This document shows positions 11,353 through 22,380 of a stretch of DNA of 64,000 nucleotides, piece after piece. Numbering within the stretch: position 1 is the first letter of the stretch; each line of letters opens with the position of its first letter. Below the pieces are notes generated by a model. The model was not told the DNA's origin. It was given only the letters and a program-made list of their open reading frames with translations, and searched no databases. Origin of the DNA: Adiantum capillus-veneris (taxonomy: Eukaryota; Streptophyta; Polypodiopsida; Polypodiales; Pteridaceae); contig CM043960.1 of assembly GCA_014529385.2 (NCBI GenBank), forward strand, positions 124,108,043 through 124,172,042, written 5' to 3'. The translations under genes and the position numbers were made by a program.

Positions 11353-12230
11353 AGACATCCTATGCGTACGATGTCTATCTTCTCAGTTTTTGGTGAAACT
11401 TGGCAGGCTTGTGGCCGTTGACCTGTGCAACATGACTATGTGATTGGAATTGGGTTTGGGCATCAAAAAGTGCAATTTTGGACAGATTTAGGCTTTAGGC
11501 TCACAAATTGGGTAGGATATCCTCAACAGGTGGCAAATGATATTCAAAGGGTTGAAAGTTGGTATACAGGCTTCTTGCACCATGTTAATGGTTTCCATGA
11601 AGTCAGATCCTGCACAGTAGGTCAAAATCCCATTGGAGACATCCTACGCGTAGGATGTCTTTTTCATCAAAATGACTTGAATTTGGTTCTGTGGGTAGCC
11701 CTTAGCATGTGGAACATGGCCCTGCTCTTGGATTTTGATTTGGATAAGCATTTGTGTTGTTAAGAGCATGTGTAGTGTTTTTGTGCTCAAAAAGTACATC
11801 TTGGAGGTGTTGGGGGCCAAATGTAATGGGAATGGCTTGAAACTTGATACATGGGCTCATGAAGGTGTTATAGAGAGATCTGGAACTCAAAAATGCCAGC
11901 TCGGGGCCAAATTGGTCATTTAGACATCCTACGCGTAGGATGTCTATTTCATCATTTTTCACATATGATCCCACAGATAGCTTGGCAATGAGCTCATGAG
12001 TATATTGTGCAAGTTTCATGTGATTTGGACTAGTTTTGGTAGGTCTATGGCCCATTATTGCCTCTATGCTCTGACTTTGCGTTTTTTGATGCATATGAGG
12101 TCAATTTGTGTCCAAATGTGATGAAACTTGGTGGCTAGCATGTACAGGCTATTCAGAAGCTGTGTGTGATAAGAGATGTTGAGTTTGGTGCCCAGATTTG
12201 GCCTTGAGACATCCTACGCGTAGGATGTCT
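11353..12230 (-). repeat. Leader repeat of LX with four spaced 24 bp palindromes
   Basis: Palindromes lie at 11353-11376, 11637-11660, 11922-11945 and 12207-12230, spaced 284, 285 and 285 bp. The last three are perfect, with 12 nt arms AGACATCCTACG/CGTAGGATGTCT. The first has two mismatched pairs. The sequence between them is diverged but alignable in patches. The array ends about 150 bp upstream of the coding start on the element's strand. A related half-copy lies at 14729-14750. Confidence 0.9.
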
Positions 12231-13934
12231 TCTAATGAAATTTATGTGGGAAGTGCTACTGGTGCCTGCCCTGAGGCCCCTGAGTCCCTTTTAAGCCCTA
12301 TTTCAACAAAAAAATCAAATAGATAGAAAGAAACTCCCTGTGTGGATTTCAGAGCCTTTGAGCCATTTTCTGACTCTTGGAGTGCTTCTCGGCGATGAAA
12401 TTTCTTGATGTTGGTCTCCATAGCTTCACGGTCCCTTGGGGATCCTTGCTATATGGTTTTTGTTGACTTTGGCTTCATCGGAGCTCCGTTTGGCAATTTG
12501 TTGCTCTAGAAGCGCCCGTGGTTGCGTTTACATGTCGTCGATGACTTGTGGTGGTCTACCACCATAGGACTTGGTTGTTGATGGTCTAAGAAAGCCGCTC
12601 GTGAAGTTTGGTAGCAAAGGGACATGCGGTTTGGCCGTGAGAGCTATTTGACGCTTTGTGTGTTTGATGCCGTTTCTGAAGCTTAGTGCCGCTTCGGGTC
12701 ACCTTATGGCCATGTGGGCTATATAGACTTTTTGAGCATGTCGGGATGCTCCTACCCATGAGTTTTGATAGCATTTGGGCGCCTTTTCACCGATTTTCCA
12801 TTTGGTGGCCTCTTGCGAGGCTCTAGAAGTTAGGGTTTTCCCCGATGGTTTTCCACCACCTTTGGGCATTCAAAAGTGGTCTCCTATGCTAGGGTAAGCC
12901 GCCGATGAAGTCTCATTGCTTTTGGGTTAGCCTTTAGGTGGTCACTTCTACCTGTAGGTCTCTACTGCCCTCTTCCCGTGTGAACCCTACGCTAGTTTTC
13001 GCAACAAAACAACAAACATGCGCGAAAAGCTCAAGGTGGTGAGCCTACCTCTCATGTCTAGAGCCTGTCCGGTGGTCGTGTGCGTCGTAGAAGCCGCTGG
13101 AAGTCCTGTTCGCTCTAGGTGGCAAGAGCTCTCTCAAAAGGCAATAGTAGAAATGAGCTTAAAATGAAGTGAAAAAATCTTATAACGGGGGTCCCCGAAC
13201 CACTTTCCATGAAATTTGACATGTGCTTCCAAATTCTTGCGAGATGCGGTTTAGGCTCAAACATTTCTTGATTTGGACTCCATTTGCCCAGTTTCCGAGA
13301 AATTTGACGTTTCGGTCAAAATCCGGCCAAAACACGCTTTCTGTTCCATTCACATAATTGCACCCTCATTGTACCATAGGTTGTCCTATAGTCACTGATT
13401 ATCCCCATACTTTCTGTTTTTCAATACGACCGTTTTTCACCTGTTTTTTGTATTTTTGAAGTTTTTCTACCGATAATTAGTAAAATTAATAAGAAAATAG
13501 CAAATTAAACCCAAAAAATCCCCAAAAATCATAATAACTCAAAAACATCACCGCAAAACACTATATACACTCACATGAAATTTTTATGGCCGGATCTCTC
13601 TGTTTTACCAATATTTTGCCCGAAAAATAGCTATTTTTACCTATATACACACACCTAGGGGCTTGATTTGGCTTTTGGCCCCATATACTTGTAGATTCAT
13701 GCTGTATAAGGGCATATGTACTTGGGTTAGTCCAGAAAATTTTACAATCAAACGACAACCCTTTAAAATAGTCGAAAAACATGCCCTTTTTTGCTCTTTT
13801 TACCATTGGGTCCGCATTTGAGAATGCCTTCCCCCCTCCTAGCCGGAGTCCTCCCGGACGACAAGGTATCGCCTCGGTGTATGTGCATTGCATGGGTTAA
13901 AAATTGTGGTAATGCTCGACCATGTAATGTGGCC
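12231..13934. other. LX leader, no gene seen
   Basis: Mixed-composition sequence without a long frame. It includes a stretch at 13830-13841 that is a purine run on the minus strand (plus CTTCCCCCCTCCT), resembling the polypurine tracts of LX, T2 and P3 but with no LTR border next to it. Confidence 0.5.
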
Positions 13935-14577
13935 CTATATGATGCATACTCGGTCAATGCATGGAAAAATCAATGCTGTGCAAGAGGAGGTAATAAGCAA
14001 GATGCTTATTGGCATTCGCCGTCGAGGTTTCCTGTTTGTTGTTGATTTGGTCGGAAGATTTTCTTTGCAAGTAAAAGTTGTAACTCTACCGCTCTCTGTT
14101 TGATCTTCTTTCTTGCAAAAGTCGCTTGGTTTGCCGCTACAGTCTATATGGCCATGGTTATCTCCTTGGAGAGAATTGTCATGGCGGGATTGGCCATAGT
14201 CTTTGTCTCTTTTGCTTTCCATGTGTATCTTTGTTTTGGAGGTTTTTGTAGGTTTATTGCTACTTTCGCGGTTGTCATTGTTGTGCTGTTGATTGGCACC
14301 CACATTGATCGGTTTACCGATTTCATATGTAGTGTGTGTCTGCATGCCGATGTTGCTTATCCTATTGCTTTGGTTTCGGTATCCAAATGCAATTCGCATT
14401 TAAGTTGTTACTGAGCATTCTCTTTGGGATCCATATCTTTTTAATTCCCTTGTTTGTTGGTTGAACTGTGTGCTTCTGTTGACTTCTTCTGTTGTATTGT
14501 GGTTTGTCTGCCATGTCATCTCTATCCTTCCGCACCCATACTTGTTTTTCGCGTGTTGCTAACCTTGATCCTTTCAC
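13935..14577 (-). pseudogene. W-[IV]-P-K motif coding fragment in LX leader
   Basis: Minus-strand frames here include KKIWIPKRML, CIWIPKPK and the variant QVWVRK, set in Lys/Asn/Thr-rich low-complexity sequence. The same W-[IV]-P-K motif appears in T2 (41756-42481), in the fragment at 52745 and in P3. It is probably a remnant of the same ORF type; function unknown. Confidence 0.45.
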
Positions 14578-14891
14578 TGTGGTCTGTGTTGTTTTATGTT
14601 TATAGTGAACATGGTTGGCAGTTCCCTATTTGTTCGCCATGGGTATCGTGTTGTTCTTTAGTGGCACCCATCCTTTTGGTTCTTTCACCTGTGATTGTGT
14701 TGCTACCAGCTGATTCTTCCGGGGCTTAGGATGTCTCGCGTAGGATGTCTCGTGGCTTAAAATTTAATTTTTTTCCTGACAGAAGTACTCCTGATGCTCT
14801 GTAGCTCTATCAGAAACACTCACAGAAACTTTTGAACTTCACTTCAGCTTTCAAACACTCTTTTGCATCTTTTACAACCTTGTGATGAACC

Positions 14892-15138
14892 TCATTATTC
14901 ATATTTCTAAATAAAGGGCATCTAAATCTAAAATGTGAACAAGAAACATATAGCTACTAATAGTACAATCAACCTTTATAGAAATTAGGAAGAGAATGGG
15001 ATATAGGAGGGCCTCTTATTTGGAATTTTAAGTATATACTTAAAACTTAAGGAATCTTTGAACAAATTTCAAAATGGTGGTGGAGGTGGTGGACTTTAGG
15101 ACATATGCACAAAAGCTCCTTGGATCAAGTTAGTGGCT
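14892..15138 (+). repeat. 247 bp direct repeat, copy 1
   Basis: Appears identical, base for base, to 16538-16784. It contains a DT-like terminus starting ATTAGGAAGAG at 14984 and a subterminal-type repeat. It abuts LTR-derived sequence of LX at 15139. Confidence 0.9.
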
Positions 15139-15989
15139 ATGCTGAAATGCGAAAACAGACAACGTATGCTCACCGAATCACCAGATGTAGCTCATGGGTT
15201 GAGTTCGCAAAACCAGACCATACACCCACAATGTAAGTATTGGCACGTAGCTCTCGTCGGGGGCAGGTCCTACAACGCTTCCAAGAGCCAAATACCCATC
15301 AAACGTTCTCGAAACGCCACAAAACTTGAAGGAGACCCTATTAACACCAATAGGTTGCTCTCCCTAAGGTCCATGAACCAAAATCCCAACCCTAAATACC
15401 TCGTGCAAAATCACGTAGGATGTCTGGTCGAAATTTGCAGGTCGTCGTTTCCAAAAACTAAAGTGCCTAATGTGTAGCTCTACTCAGTGCGAACGCGTGG
15501 ATATGCTGAAATGCGAAAACAGACAACGTATGCTCACCGAATCACCAGATGTAGCTCATGGGTTGAGTTCGCAAAACCAGACCATACACCCACAATGTAA
15601 GTATTGGCACGTAGCTCTCGTCGGGGGCAACACGTTGCACTTCTCCGCACTGATTTCGACCATCGGTGCGTGTGTAGCGTCAAGATGAAACTCTCACTCT
15701 CTCTCGTACACAGTACACTCACTCACACAGACATAACTTTTTAAAAATGACAAAGGTTTTTTTCATTAAGGTCAAAAGTGGTATAAATACCTTACAATCT
15801 CAAACCCTAATATTCCAATTTAACCATCTACTTAATCTAAATGTCGAAAATGGGATACAATCTGGAAGCTTCTGCAAGCCCTACTATTTACAAAGGTGAA
15901 ATATCGGTTTTTCTCAATTAAAGAATAATTACAAAAAATAATATTCCGCCGAGCAATCATTTTCCGTAGGGTGTGTCCAACTGCTAACA
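15139..15989 (-). repeat. Right LTR-derived region of LX, rearranged
   Basis: It contains the LTR end ...CTGCTAACA at 15989 and most of the left LTR's sequence. A 127 bp segment is present twice in direct orientation (15139-15265 and 15503-15629), apparently identical. No tRNA primer site could be found next to it. Confidence 0.7.
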
Positions 15990-15999
15990 TGCTCAATTG

Positions 16000-16537
16000 T
16001 TGCAGACCAAGAACCAACCAAGCCAAGATGGACATTCAAGTGTGGAACCAAATCTCAATAACCAAGAATTGGTTGAAAGTGTCTGCTAAACTTACAGTTG
16101 TAAATAAAGGTGTTGCAAATGGAAGGCAAGACGAAGGGGCCAAAAGACGGAGCAATAGAGTGGTAGTGAGGGAGAGAGCCTAGCTCTGTTTCCCATGTAC
16201 GAAACATTTAAGTGCACCACTCATATGCTAAGCGAGTGGGCTCATGTAATTGATTAAGACAATACAATTTTTACCATCTTATTGTGTCATCTCTTTACTT
16301 GCACTAAACTTTGTCATTGTTTTGAAGTTACTTTATGTTGTCATTCAAATAGTGGTTAACTATGTGCACTTGTCTTGAAATACTATTGGTTCTCTCATTT
16401 TTTAGGCTCCACAAAAATTTGTGATGAGAATCAAGTTAGCCAATAACTTTTGTAGTTGATACATTCTTGTACATAATTGGATATCAATAGCGGCTGGTGA
16501 AGGGATGGTCAAAAGGCACCATAAAACAAAGGAAAGA
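16000..16537. other. DT interior, no gene seen
   Basis: AT-rich sequence with no long frame and no recognised motif. Confidence 0.5.
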
Positions 16538-16784
16538 TCATTATTCATATTTCTAAATAAAGGGCATCTAAATCTAAAATGTGAACAAGAAACATATAGC
16601 TACTAATAGTACAATCAACCTTTATAGAAATTAGGAAGAGAATGGGATATAGGAGGGCCTCTTATTTGGAATTTTAAGTATATACTTAAAACTTAAGGAA
16701 TCTTTGAACAAATTTCAAAATGGTGGTGGAGGTGGTGGACTTTAGGACATATGCACAAAAGCTCCTTGGATCAAGTTAGTGGCT
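16538..16784 (+). repeat. 247 bp direct repeat, copy 2
   Basis: Identical partner of 14892-15138 at an offset of 1646 bp. Here the sequence continues into a second subterminal-type repeat, so this looks like the original site. Confidence 0.9.
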
Positions 16785-17050
16785 TAGACCACGAAGGTCA
16801 TGGTAGATTTTGATCATGTCACCATAACTTATGTATACAACATCAAATATTCATGGAAGTATAGTAAGTACTTAAAACTTAATAAATCTTTGACCAAATT
16901 TCAAAATGGTGGGGGAGGTGGTGGACTTTAGGACACATGCACAAAATTTCCTTGGATCAAGTTAGTGGCTTAGACCACGCAGGTCATGGTAGATTTGGTA
17001 ATCTCGCCATAACTTATGTATACAATATGAAATATTCATGGAAATATAGT
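16683..17050 (+). repeat. Two tandem repeats of about 186 bp (DT subterminal type)
   Basis: Units start TACTTAAAACTTA at 16683 and 16869. Each contains AAATCTTTGA.CAAATTTC, AAAATGGTGG.GGAGGTGG, CCTTGGATCAAGTTAGTGGC and GCCATAACTTATGTATACAA-like segments. They are diverged by scattered substitutions and related to the 108 bp repeats at the left DT end. Confidence 0.8.
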
Positions 17051-17059
17051 TTTAATATG

Positions 17060-17540
17060 TTAAAAACATGATAAGACTCATATTTTGATTTGAAAGGACC
17101 CAAAAAATTTATTTTTGAAAAAATAGAAGTTTATGCAATAGTTGCAGTTTATTGCTGAGCTTAAATGAGTATTGAATTCCAGCAATCTTTATTGACATAT
17201 CATAGAAGCTTCACATTTGTACTACACACCTAAAAATGGTATTTAAAAAAAAAAAAGAGCCAACTTAAGAAATACCTGACCTATATTCACGACTTAGTGA
17301 AAATTCTTGCGATTTAAGTACTTATTCCATTGAAGATGAACATGGGAATGCATTAAATATGGACCTTGATTTACCCTTGTAATTTCTATTTTAGAAAATC
17401 ACATTTGTAAGACCCCCATAATGAGGAGAAGCCATCGTACATGAGAGAAATCACTCACCAAAAAACTCAAATAACTAGTCAAAACACCAAAAAGGCTCAC
17501 CGAAATATTCCCATTTGTAAGAATATATTTGCCAGATTGT
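17060..17540. other. DT interior, no gene seen
   Basis: AT-rich sequence with one A run near 17245 and no supported feature. Confidence 0.5.
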
Positions 17541-17550
17541 GGCTGAAAGA

Positions 17551-17815
17551 ACGGAACTTTCCATGCAAGGTCATGTTCTTGGGGTACATTACGGCCAAAT
17601 CATGCCTATTTTGCACCAAGAACCCGGCCGGGTGGGTTTTCGAGACCCGAGGAGCCCAGATCTAGCCTTGGCGCCACGACGCGAAAATGGCCTATTTGAC
17701 CAGGATCAAATAGGCCATTTTCGCGCCGTGGCACACGTGGCTAGATTCAGGCCCCTTGGGTCTCAAAAACCCACCCGGCCAAGTTCTTTGGTGTAAAATA
17801 GGCATGATTTGGCCG
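17551..17815. repeat. Foldback (inverted repeat) 1
   Basis: A large imperfect hairpin. The centre has perfect 19 bp arms at 17681-17699 and 17706-17724 (GCGAAAATGGCCTATTTGA and its complement). Outer parts such as CCCGGCCGGGTGGGTTTTCGAGACCC on the left pair with complementary sequence on the right. An extra partial right arm follows at about 17825-17910. Confidence 0.8.
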
Positions 17816-17912
17816 CGATTTTTACGTCGAGGCACACGGGGCTAGATCCAAGCACCTCGGGTCTCGAAAACCCACCTGACCGGGCTCTTTGGTGCAAAAT
17901 AGTACTTGCTAC

Positions 17913-18235
17913 ATTTTTGGAGAGAAACAATGGAACTTTCCATGAGAGGTCATGTTCTCAGGGTAGATTACGGCCAAATCACGCCTTTTTTGCACCAAAG
18001 AACCCGGTTGGGTGGGTTTTCGAGAATCGAGGGGCCCGGATCTAGCCCCGTGCATCCTGGTCAAACATGCCATTTTCGTGCCGTGGCAACATGGGGCTAG
18101 ATCTGGGGCCCTCAGGTCTCGAAAACCCACCCGACCGGGTTCTTTGGTGCAAAATAGGCATGATTTTGCCGTAATGTACCTTGGGAACATGACCTCGCAT
18201 GGAAAGTTCCATTATTTCTCTCCAAAAATGTATCA
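17913..18235. repeat. Foldback (inverted repeat) 2
   Basis: The left arm starts CATTTTTGGAGAGAAA.AATGG and the right arm ends with its complement. Arms are about 140 bp around a centre near 18065-18085. The same family as foldback 1: both contain AACCCGG..GGGTGGGTTTTCGAGA. No coding capacity. Confidence 0.8.
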
Positions 18236-18249
18236 TGTACCTTGATCGT

Positions 18250-19466
18250 GGTGCAAAAAAAGCTCATACTATGGACCCAACAAGTCTCCAATGCAACACA
18301 TTCTTCCAAATCTTTTTTGAAGTGACCCCATTTTCTCAGATAAGTAGACTTCTTACAAAGAGGGTACACAAGATTAGACCCTTAGTGAACATGCCAAAGA
18401 AAGTTTAAAAGAGGAAGTGTAATACTGCTCAAACCATAGAGGAACAAACAGTTGTAGAGAGTGAAGAAAAAAAAGGATACAAGAACGATGTCCTTGCATG
18501 GAAACAACAATCACCTCCTCCCACACCACCATTTAATAAGAAGAACAGGAAATGGAGTCATGATAGTGGCTTTGCATGATATACAAAAATATTAAAGAGA
18601 ATGAATCCCATAATACCCAAAGCTCCATACTAAAGGCTGAATCTTGAAATAATTAAGAATTTTCCTATACTATTAGAGTCCAATAGTCTTTGGAATGTCA
18701 TTGACAAAAAGAAATTGATGACCCTTTATCACCATTGCATACAAAGTGAGTAGATGAAAGTGTGGAACCTCCTCCATCACCTCTCTTTATCTAGTACTTA
18801 GGTTATGTTGTCCGTCAGGTTAGAGTCATGTAGGAGTGCAAGCTTCATTGAGGCCTCTTCATGCTCACTTATAGATCTTCAACCTCCCTATCTCTCTTCA
18901 TGCTCTTTCCTTTGTTCTTATTTTTCTCTGTGTCCTCTAGCACTAGCAAATCTAGGTCCATGTCCCAATTAGGAAATTGGATACCTATACACCTCATGCC
19001 CAAGTCGATGAGGCTATTGTGATCATCTACCTTGCAGTCCCTCTTAGAAATCCCTTTGACAAATTTCAACATGCAATATAACAAATTATTGTAAGTTTTG
19101 TACATATGATTTAGAAAATCAATTGATAATTATATGGTGTAAGCTCTTTAAAACAATTCGTATTCACACATGTGTGCCTCCATGTAGTACTAATTAAAAT
19201 TCACTTAATTACTAAAAATTGAGTTTAAAAATATTTTTTGTGTGGAGAAGATAAATAGAGAACTAAACTTGTGTACTTGCACAATAATACAACTCTTATA
19301 TGTCATTCTCTAAGACTTAATTACTTTTAAGATTGAAACACCTAGAACTTGAAAAATTCATGAAATACCAAAATAATCACACCGAAATTGAATTAAAGAT
19401 TAAAAGAACTTAAATTAAACTTTACAAAAAATTATGCACAGAGCTAGGATGCAATACAAGTTTTCA
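18250..19466. other. DT interior, no supported gene
   Basis: AT-rich. A 78-residue minus-strand frame (18869-19105), ending in Lys/Glu/Asp-rich sequence, has no recognised domain. It could be a transposase remnant or chance. Confidence 0.4.
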
Positions 19467-19470
19467 TTAA

Positions 19471-20783
19471 CACTAGTTCTGTAATTGGACACTTAAGTGT
19501 CCTGAGACACTACGGTGTCCTGTTTTTCTACCATGTTTTGGCAATTTATTTTTCAAGCTAGAATGAAGTTTTTTACACCTTGCTTCTACCATAGACTAGT
19601 TATAAGGGAAAGACACTGAATTTTCTCCATATCAAAATACAATCTGTATGGAGAGAATTCTCGTAAGTTCTAAGACATAAATTTTAGTAAAATTTCAAGC
19701 TGTTTTGCCAAAAAAATCATAAAATTATTATCTCTTTTTGTAGAGATGGCCTTTTTTATGTTTATAAAAGCCAATTGTTAGCATTTACTGTTAAAAAAAA
19801 ATGGAATGCACTTCAAAGATAAGTTTTCAAGTCACATGTAAGCTATAAACATAATTTCATACTTAAGCACGAGCTGAATAAGAGCATAATTTTGGTCTTT
19901 TAAAGGTTCCCTCATGAAATTGGTACTATTCTAGTGCAATTTGACAACTACAAATGACTTTATATGTTTAAACCAAGAAACTACATATTTTTTGGGCTCC
20001 CTAACTCAAGTAAATTTCGTTGCTTGAACTCTATCTCGAATTTTTTATCATGCAAAAACTCTTAAAAATCTTGAGTTCTCCATAATAACATTGAAACCAA
20101 GGTTTTAGGCACCCCAATTGTGTATGTACCACGTACTTTGATACATTTAGTTGATCTACATGAAAAGTTTGATATTATTTGAGGTTTTGAATGCTTATGT
20201 CTCAAGAATGAAAATATGAAAGTTTTCTCTTATACAGTTTTGAATATTTAAAATGATCCAATACTTGTTGCATACCAAAGCCCTTCTACTTGCCACCTTG
20301 AGTGCTCAATGGAAAGGGCAAGCAATTTATCACTTTCTAAGACTCACAAATACATAAAAAACATATTCTTCTTTGTATACAACGATATGCTTGAAATGAC
20401 CATATCAAACACATGAAACTTTCTATCATTTTATATACTTCAAAGGCAATTGTTTTGCACATGAAACTTTCAATTATCTATAGTAAAATTGTGAAAGAGT
20501 CACCTCAAATTTTATACAAGGTCGCTTCCTTTTTTCTTGAGCTTATAAAGGCGATTTCTTCAAAGCGTCAATCGCAGTCTTACGAGGGTCAACTTGATGA
20601 GTATAGTTCTTGATCATGATAGATTCTAAAATGCAAGGTTATATTTTTAAAAGACCCTCTAGTTAACATATTGAAGCATATCAAGAGGGTTTTCTTAAAT
20701 AAATCGTCTAATGCAAGTAGCATTTAATTTAAATTTGTTAAAAAAGGACACTTAAAGTGTCCTGTTTTGGTACCAAACTAGTG
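19471..20783. mobile_element. TTAA-flanked inverted-repeat element, non-autonomous
   Basis: Outer ends CACTAGTT at 19471 and AACTAGTG at 20783 are perfect 8 bp inverted repeats, each flanked outside by TTAA (19467-19470 and 20784-20787). Near the left end is the perfect 16 bp palindrome GGACACTTAAGTGTCC (from 19487) followed by GACAC.TACG.GTGTC; near the right end is GGACACTTAAAGTGTCC. The interior is AT-rich with only short frames. TTAA target duplication is typical of piggyBac, while CACTA ends are typical of CACTA elements, which duplicate 3 bp. The class is therefore open. Confidence 0.65.
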
Positions 20784-20787
20784 TTAA

Positions 20788-22030
20788 GATAATGCCCTGT
20801 GGTTGAGCTTGTACAATGATACATCATGGGAATGAGATGTCCTTACAAGTACAACCCTTCTCTTCTCCCGACCTTACAATTTTTCTATTCACACAAAAGG
20901 AATTCTATTCAAGGACTGAGGTACTTGTAAATATTGTAAAGATGTCACTCATCATTGACACAACTATTGGGCACAATATCAGTGTGGGGGAATATTTGAA
21001 GGTCCACGAGCTCTTCAAAAACAATATCGGAGTCGAGCGCCTCCCATACTCCCATTGTTCGCTTTCATCTTCAGTATGGAAATCTCATTGACAAGCCTTG
21101 ATTTATAGATTGGTATCCGCACACAAATTTTTTCCAATAATAGATCATTCGATGTGGCATAAGCATGGCCATATAAGAATCTTGTGAGGGAATCTCTTAA
21201 CGTAAACACTCTGCATATAAAAACTTGCCATCGCCCGCATGGATAGAGTCAAAGCCACCTGCAAAAGATTCCATTGGCTCCCACTGTGCAAAGTTAGATG
21301 GAAAATATATGAAGGAAAAACACACAAAATTATGCATATATTGAAACAACCTAAGAGGTAAAAGCATAAATGGTACAATCCAAAACATTTAAATATAAGC
21401 AGAACCTGTACACTTTTCAAGGGTTGGGGCTAAGACATGTCAAGCACCAACAGAGATGCTACATACACATGTTGTACCTTCGTAGACGTTTGACATCTTG
21501 AGTTTGCTTGAAACCCACAATCTTCCCCTTCCAATGATGTGTCTGAGAAGCCATATATTTGCTTTACACCTTGTGTAAACTCCATGAACTTGGCTGCATT
21601 TTCACCCACATAAATCATTTGCAGTCATGATAGCAAGCAAAGAACCACTATCGTCTTGCATATTGCTGCAACTTATTGAGTCAATAAAACTCCCACATTG
21701 ATGAGCACCTAAAGAATCCATGAAAGCAATGTAACACACGCTGTGACAAAATTGAAGATTAGTTTATATACACAATTTTTATTAGTGCAAGGTAACAAGA
21801 ATTGCTAAGATATATAAAAAGATAGACAATGACACTGCCACAAATCTCTACAAGAAAGATGGAAACAAAAACCAGTATGGTGAGTGAGCAAAGATACAAG
21901 AACATTGAAAATAGGAATGCAGCTCACTGTTTTTACCAACACATATGCTGAAGAAACCTAGCAATCTTACCCAACAATGCTCCTAAGAAAAATCTCCAAA
22001 TGATGTGGATGAGTGAGGGGAGATCATTTT
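20788..22030. other. DT interior with weak minus-strand frames, no recognised gene
   Basis: Several minus-strand frames of 60-90 residues between about 21015 and 21618 (for example one containing YVGENAAKFMEFTQGVKQIY) might be exons or decayed pieces of a captured or transposase gene. I recognise no family and see no convincing splice pattern. Confidence 0.3.
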
Positions 22031-22040
22031 AGATCTAGAT

Positions 22041-22380
22041 GAGGAACAAGGACCGCGGAAGGTGTTGATGAAGATACTCAAGAAGCAGCCACTACTTTAG
22101 ATCTATACTTTCATGTCGAGGTTTGAAGGCGAGATTAAGTGATTAACCTCACCTTCACACCTAGATGAGGAAGAAGGATCAAGAAGGTGTTGATGAGGAT
22201 ACTCCAAAAGAAGTTGTGTTGCAGATCTGCAGCTTTCCATAGAGGTGTGAAGGTGAGGCTAAGTGATCAATGGAGAAGGGAGGTGTTGATGAAGATACCA
22301 TAGAAGTATCCAATGTTGTAGATCTATAGCTTTTTGTAGAGGTGTGAAGGTGAGGCTGAGTGATCAATGGAGAAGAGAGG
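22041..22380 (+). repeat. Three imperfect tandem repeats near the right end of DT
   Basis: Units contain GGTGTTGATGAAGATAC at 22061, 22186 and 22282, each followed by AGATCTATA-like sequence and TAGAGGTGTGAAGGTGAGGC. The spacing is uneven (125 and 96 bp). Confidence 0.75.

Larger units (their letters stand above)
6854..15989 (-). mobile_element. LX: LTR element with a coiled-coil gene and no recognised pol, broken
   Basis: On the minus strand the order is: a rearranged 5' LTR region ending at 15989, leader, a coding region of about 3.5 kb, a polypurine tract, and the 3' LTR (6854-7687). Flanking GGCTC and TGCTC match at four of five bases and are the likely target duplication. I find no RT, RNase H or integrase motif inside. 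That makes it similar in kind to LARD or TR-GAG non-autonomous elements, which depend on another element's enzymes (family knowledge). It lies in DT. It is a fossil with several breaks, and the right LTR copy is rearranged and duplicated. Confidence 0.7.

Noticed and set aside
18869-19105. 78-residue minus-strand ORF in DT as a gene
   Set aside because: No recognised domain, low complexity at its end, no supporting context.
19467-20787. Firm piggyBac call
   Set aside because: TTAA flanks fit, but the ends are not the typical piggyBac CCY start and no transposase is present.
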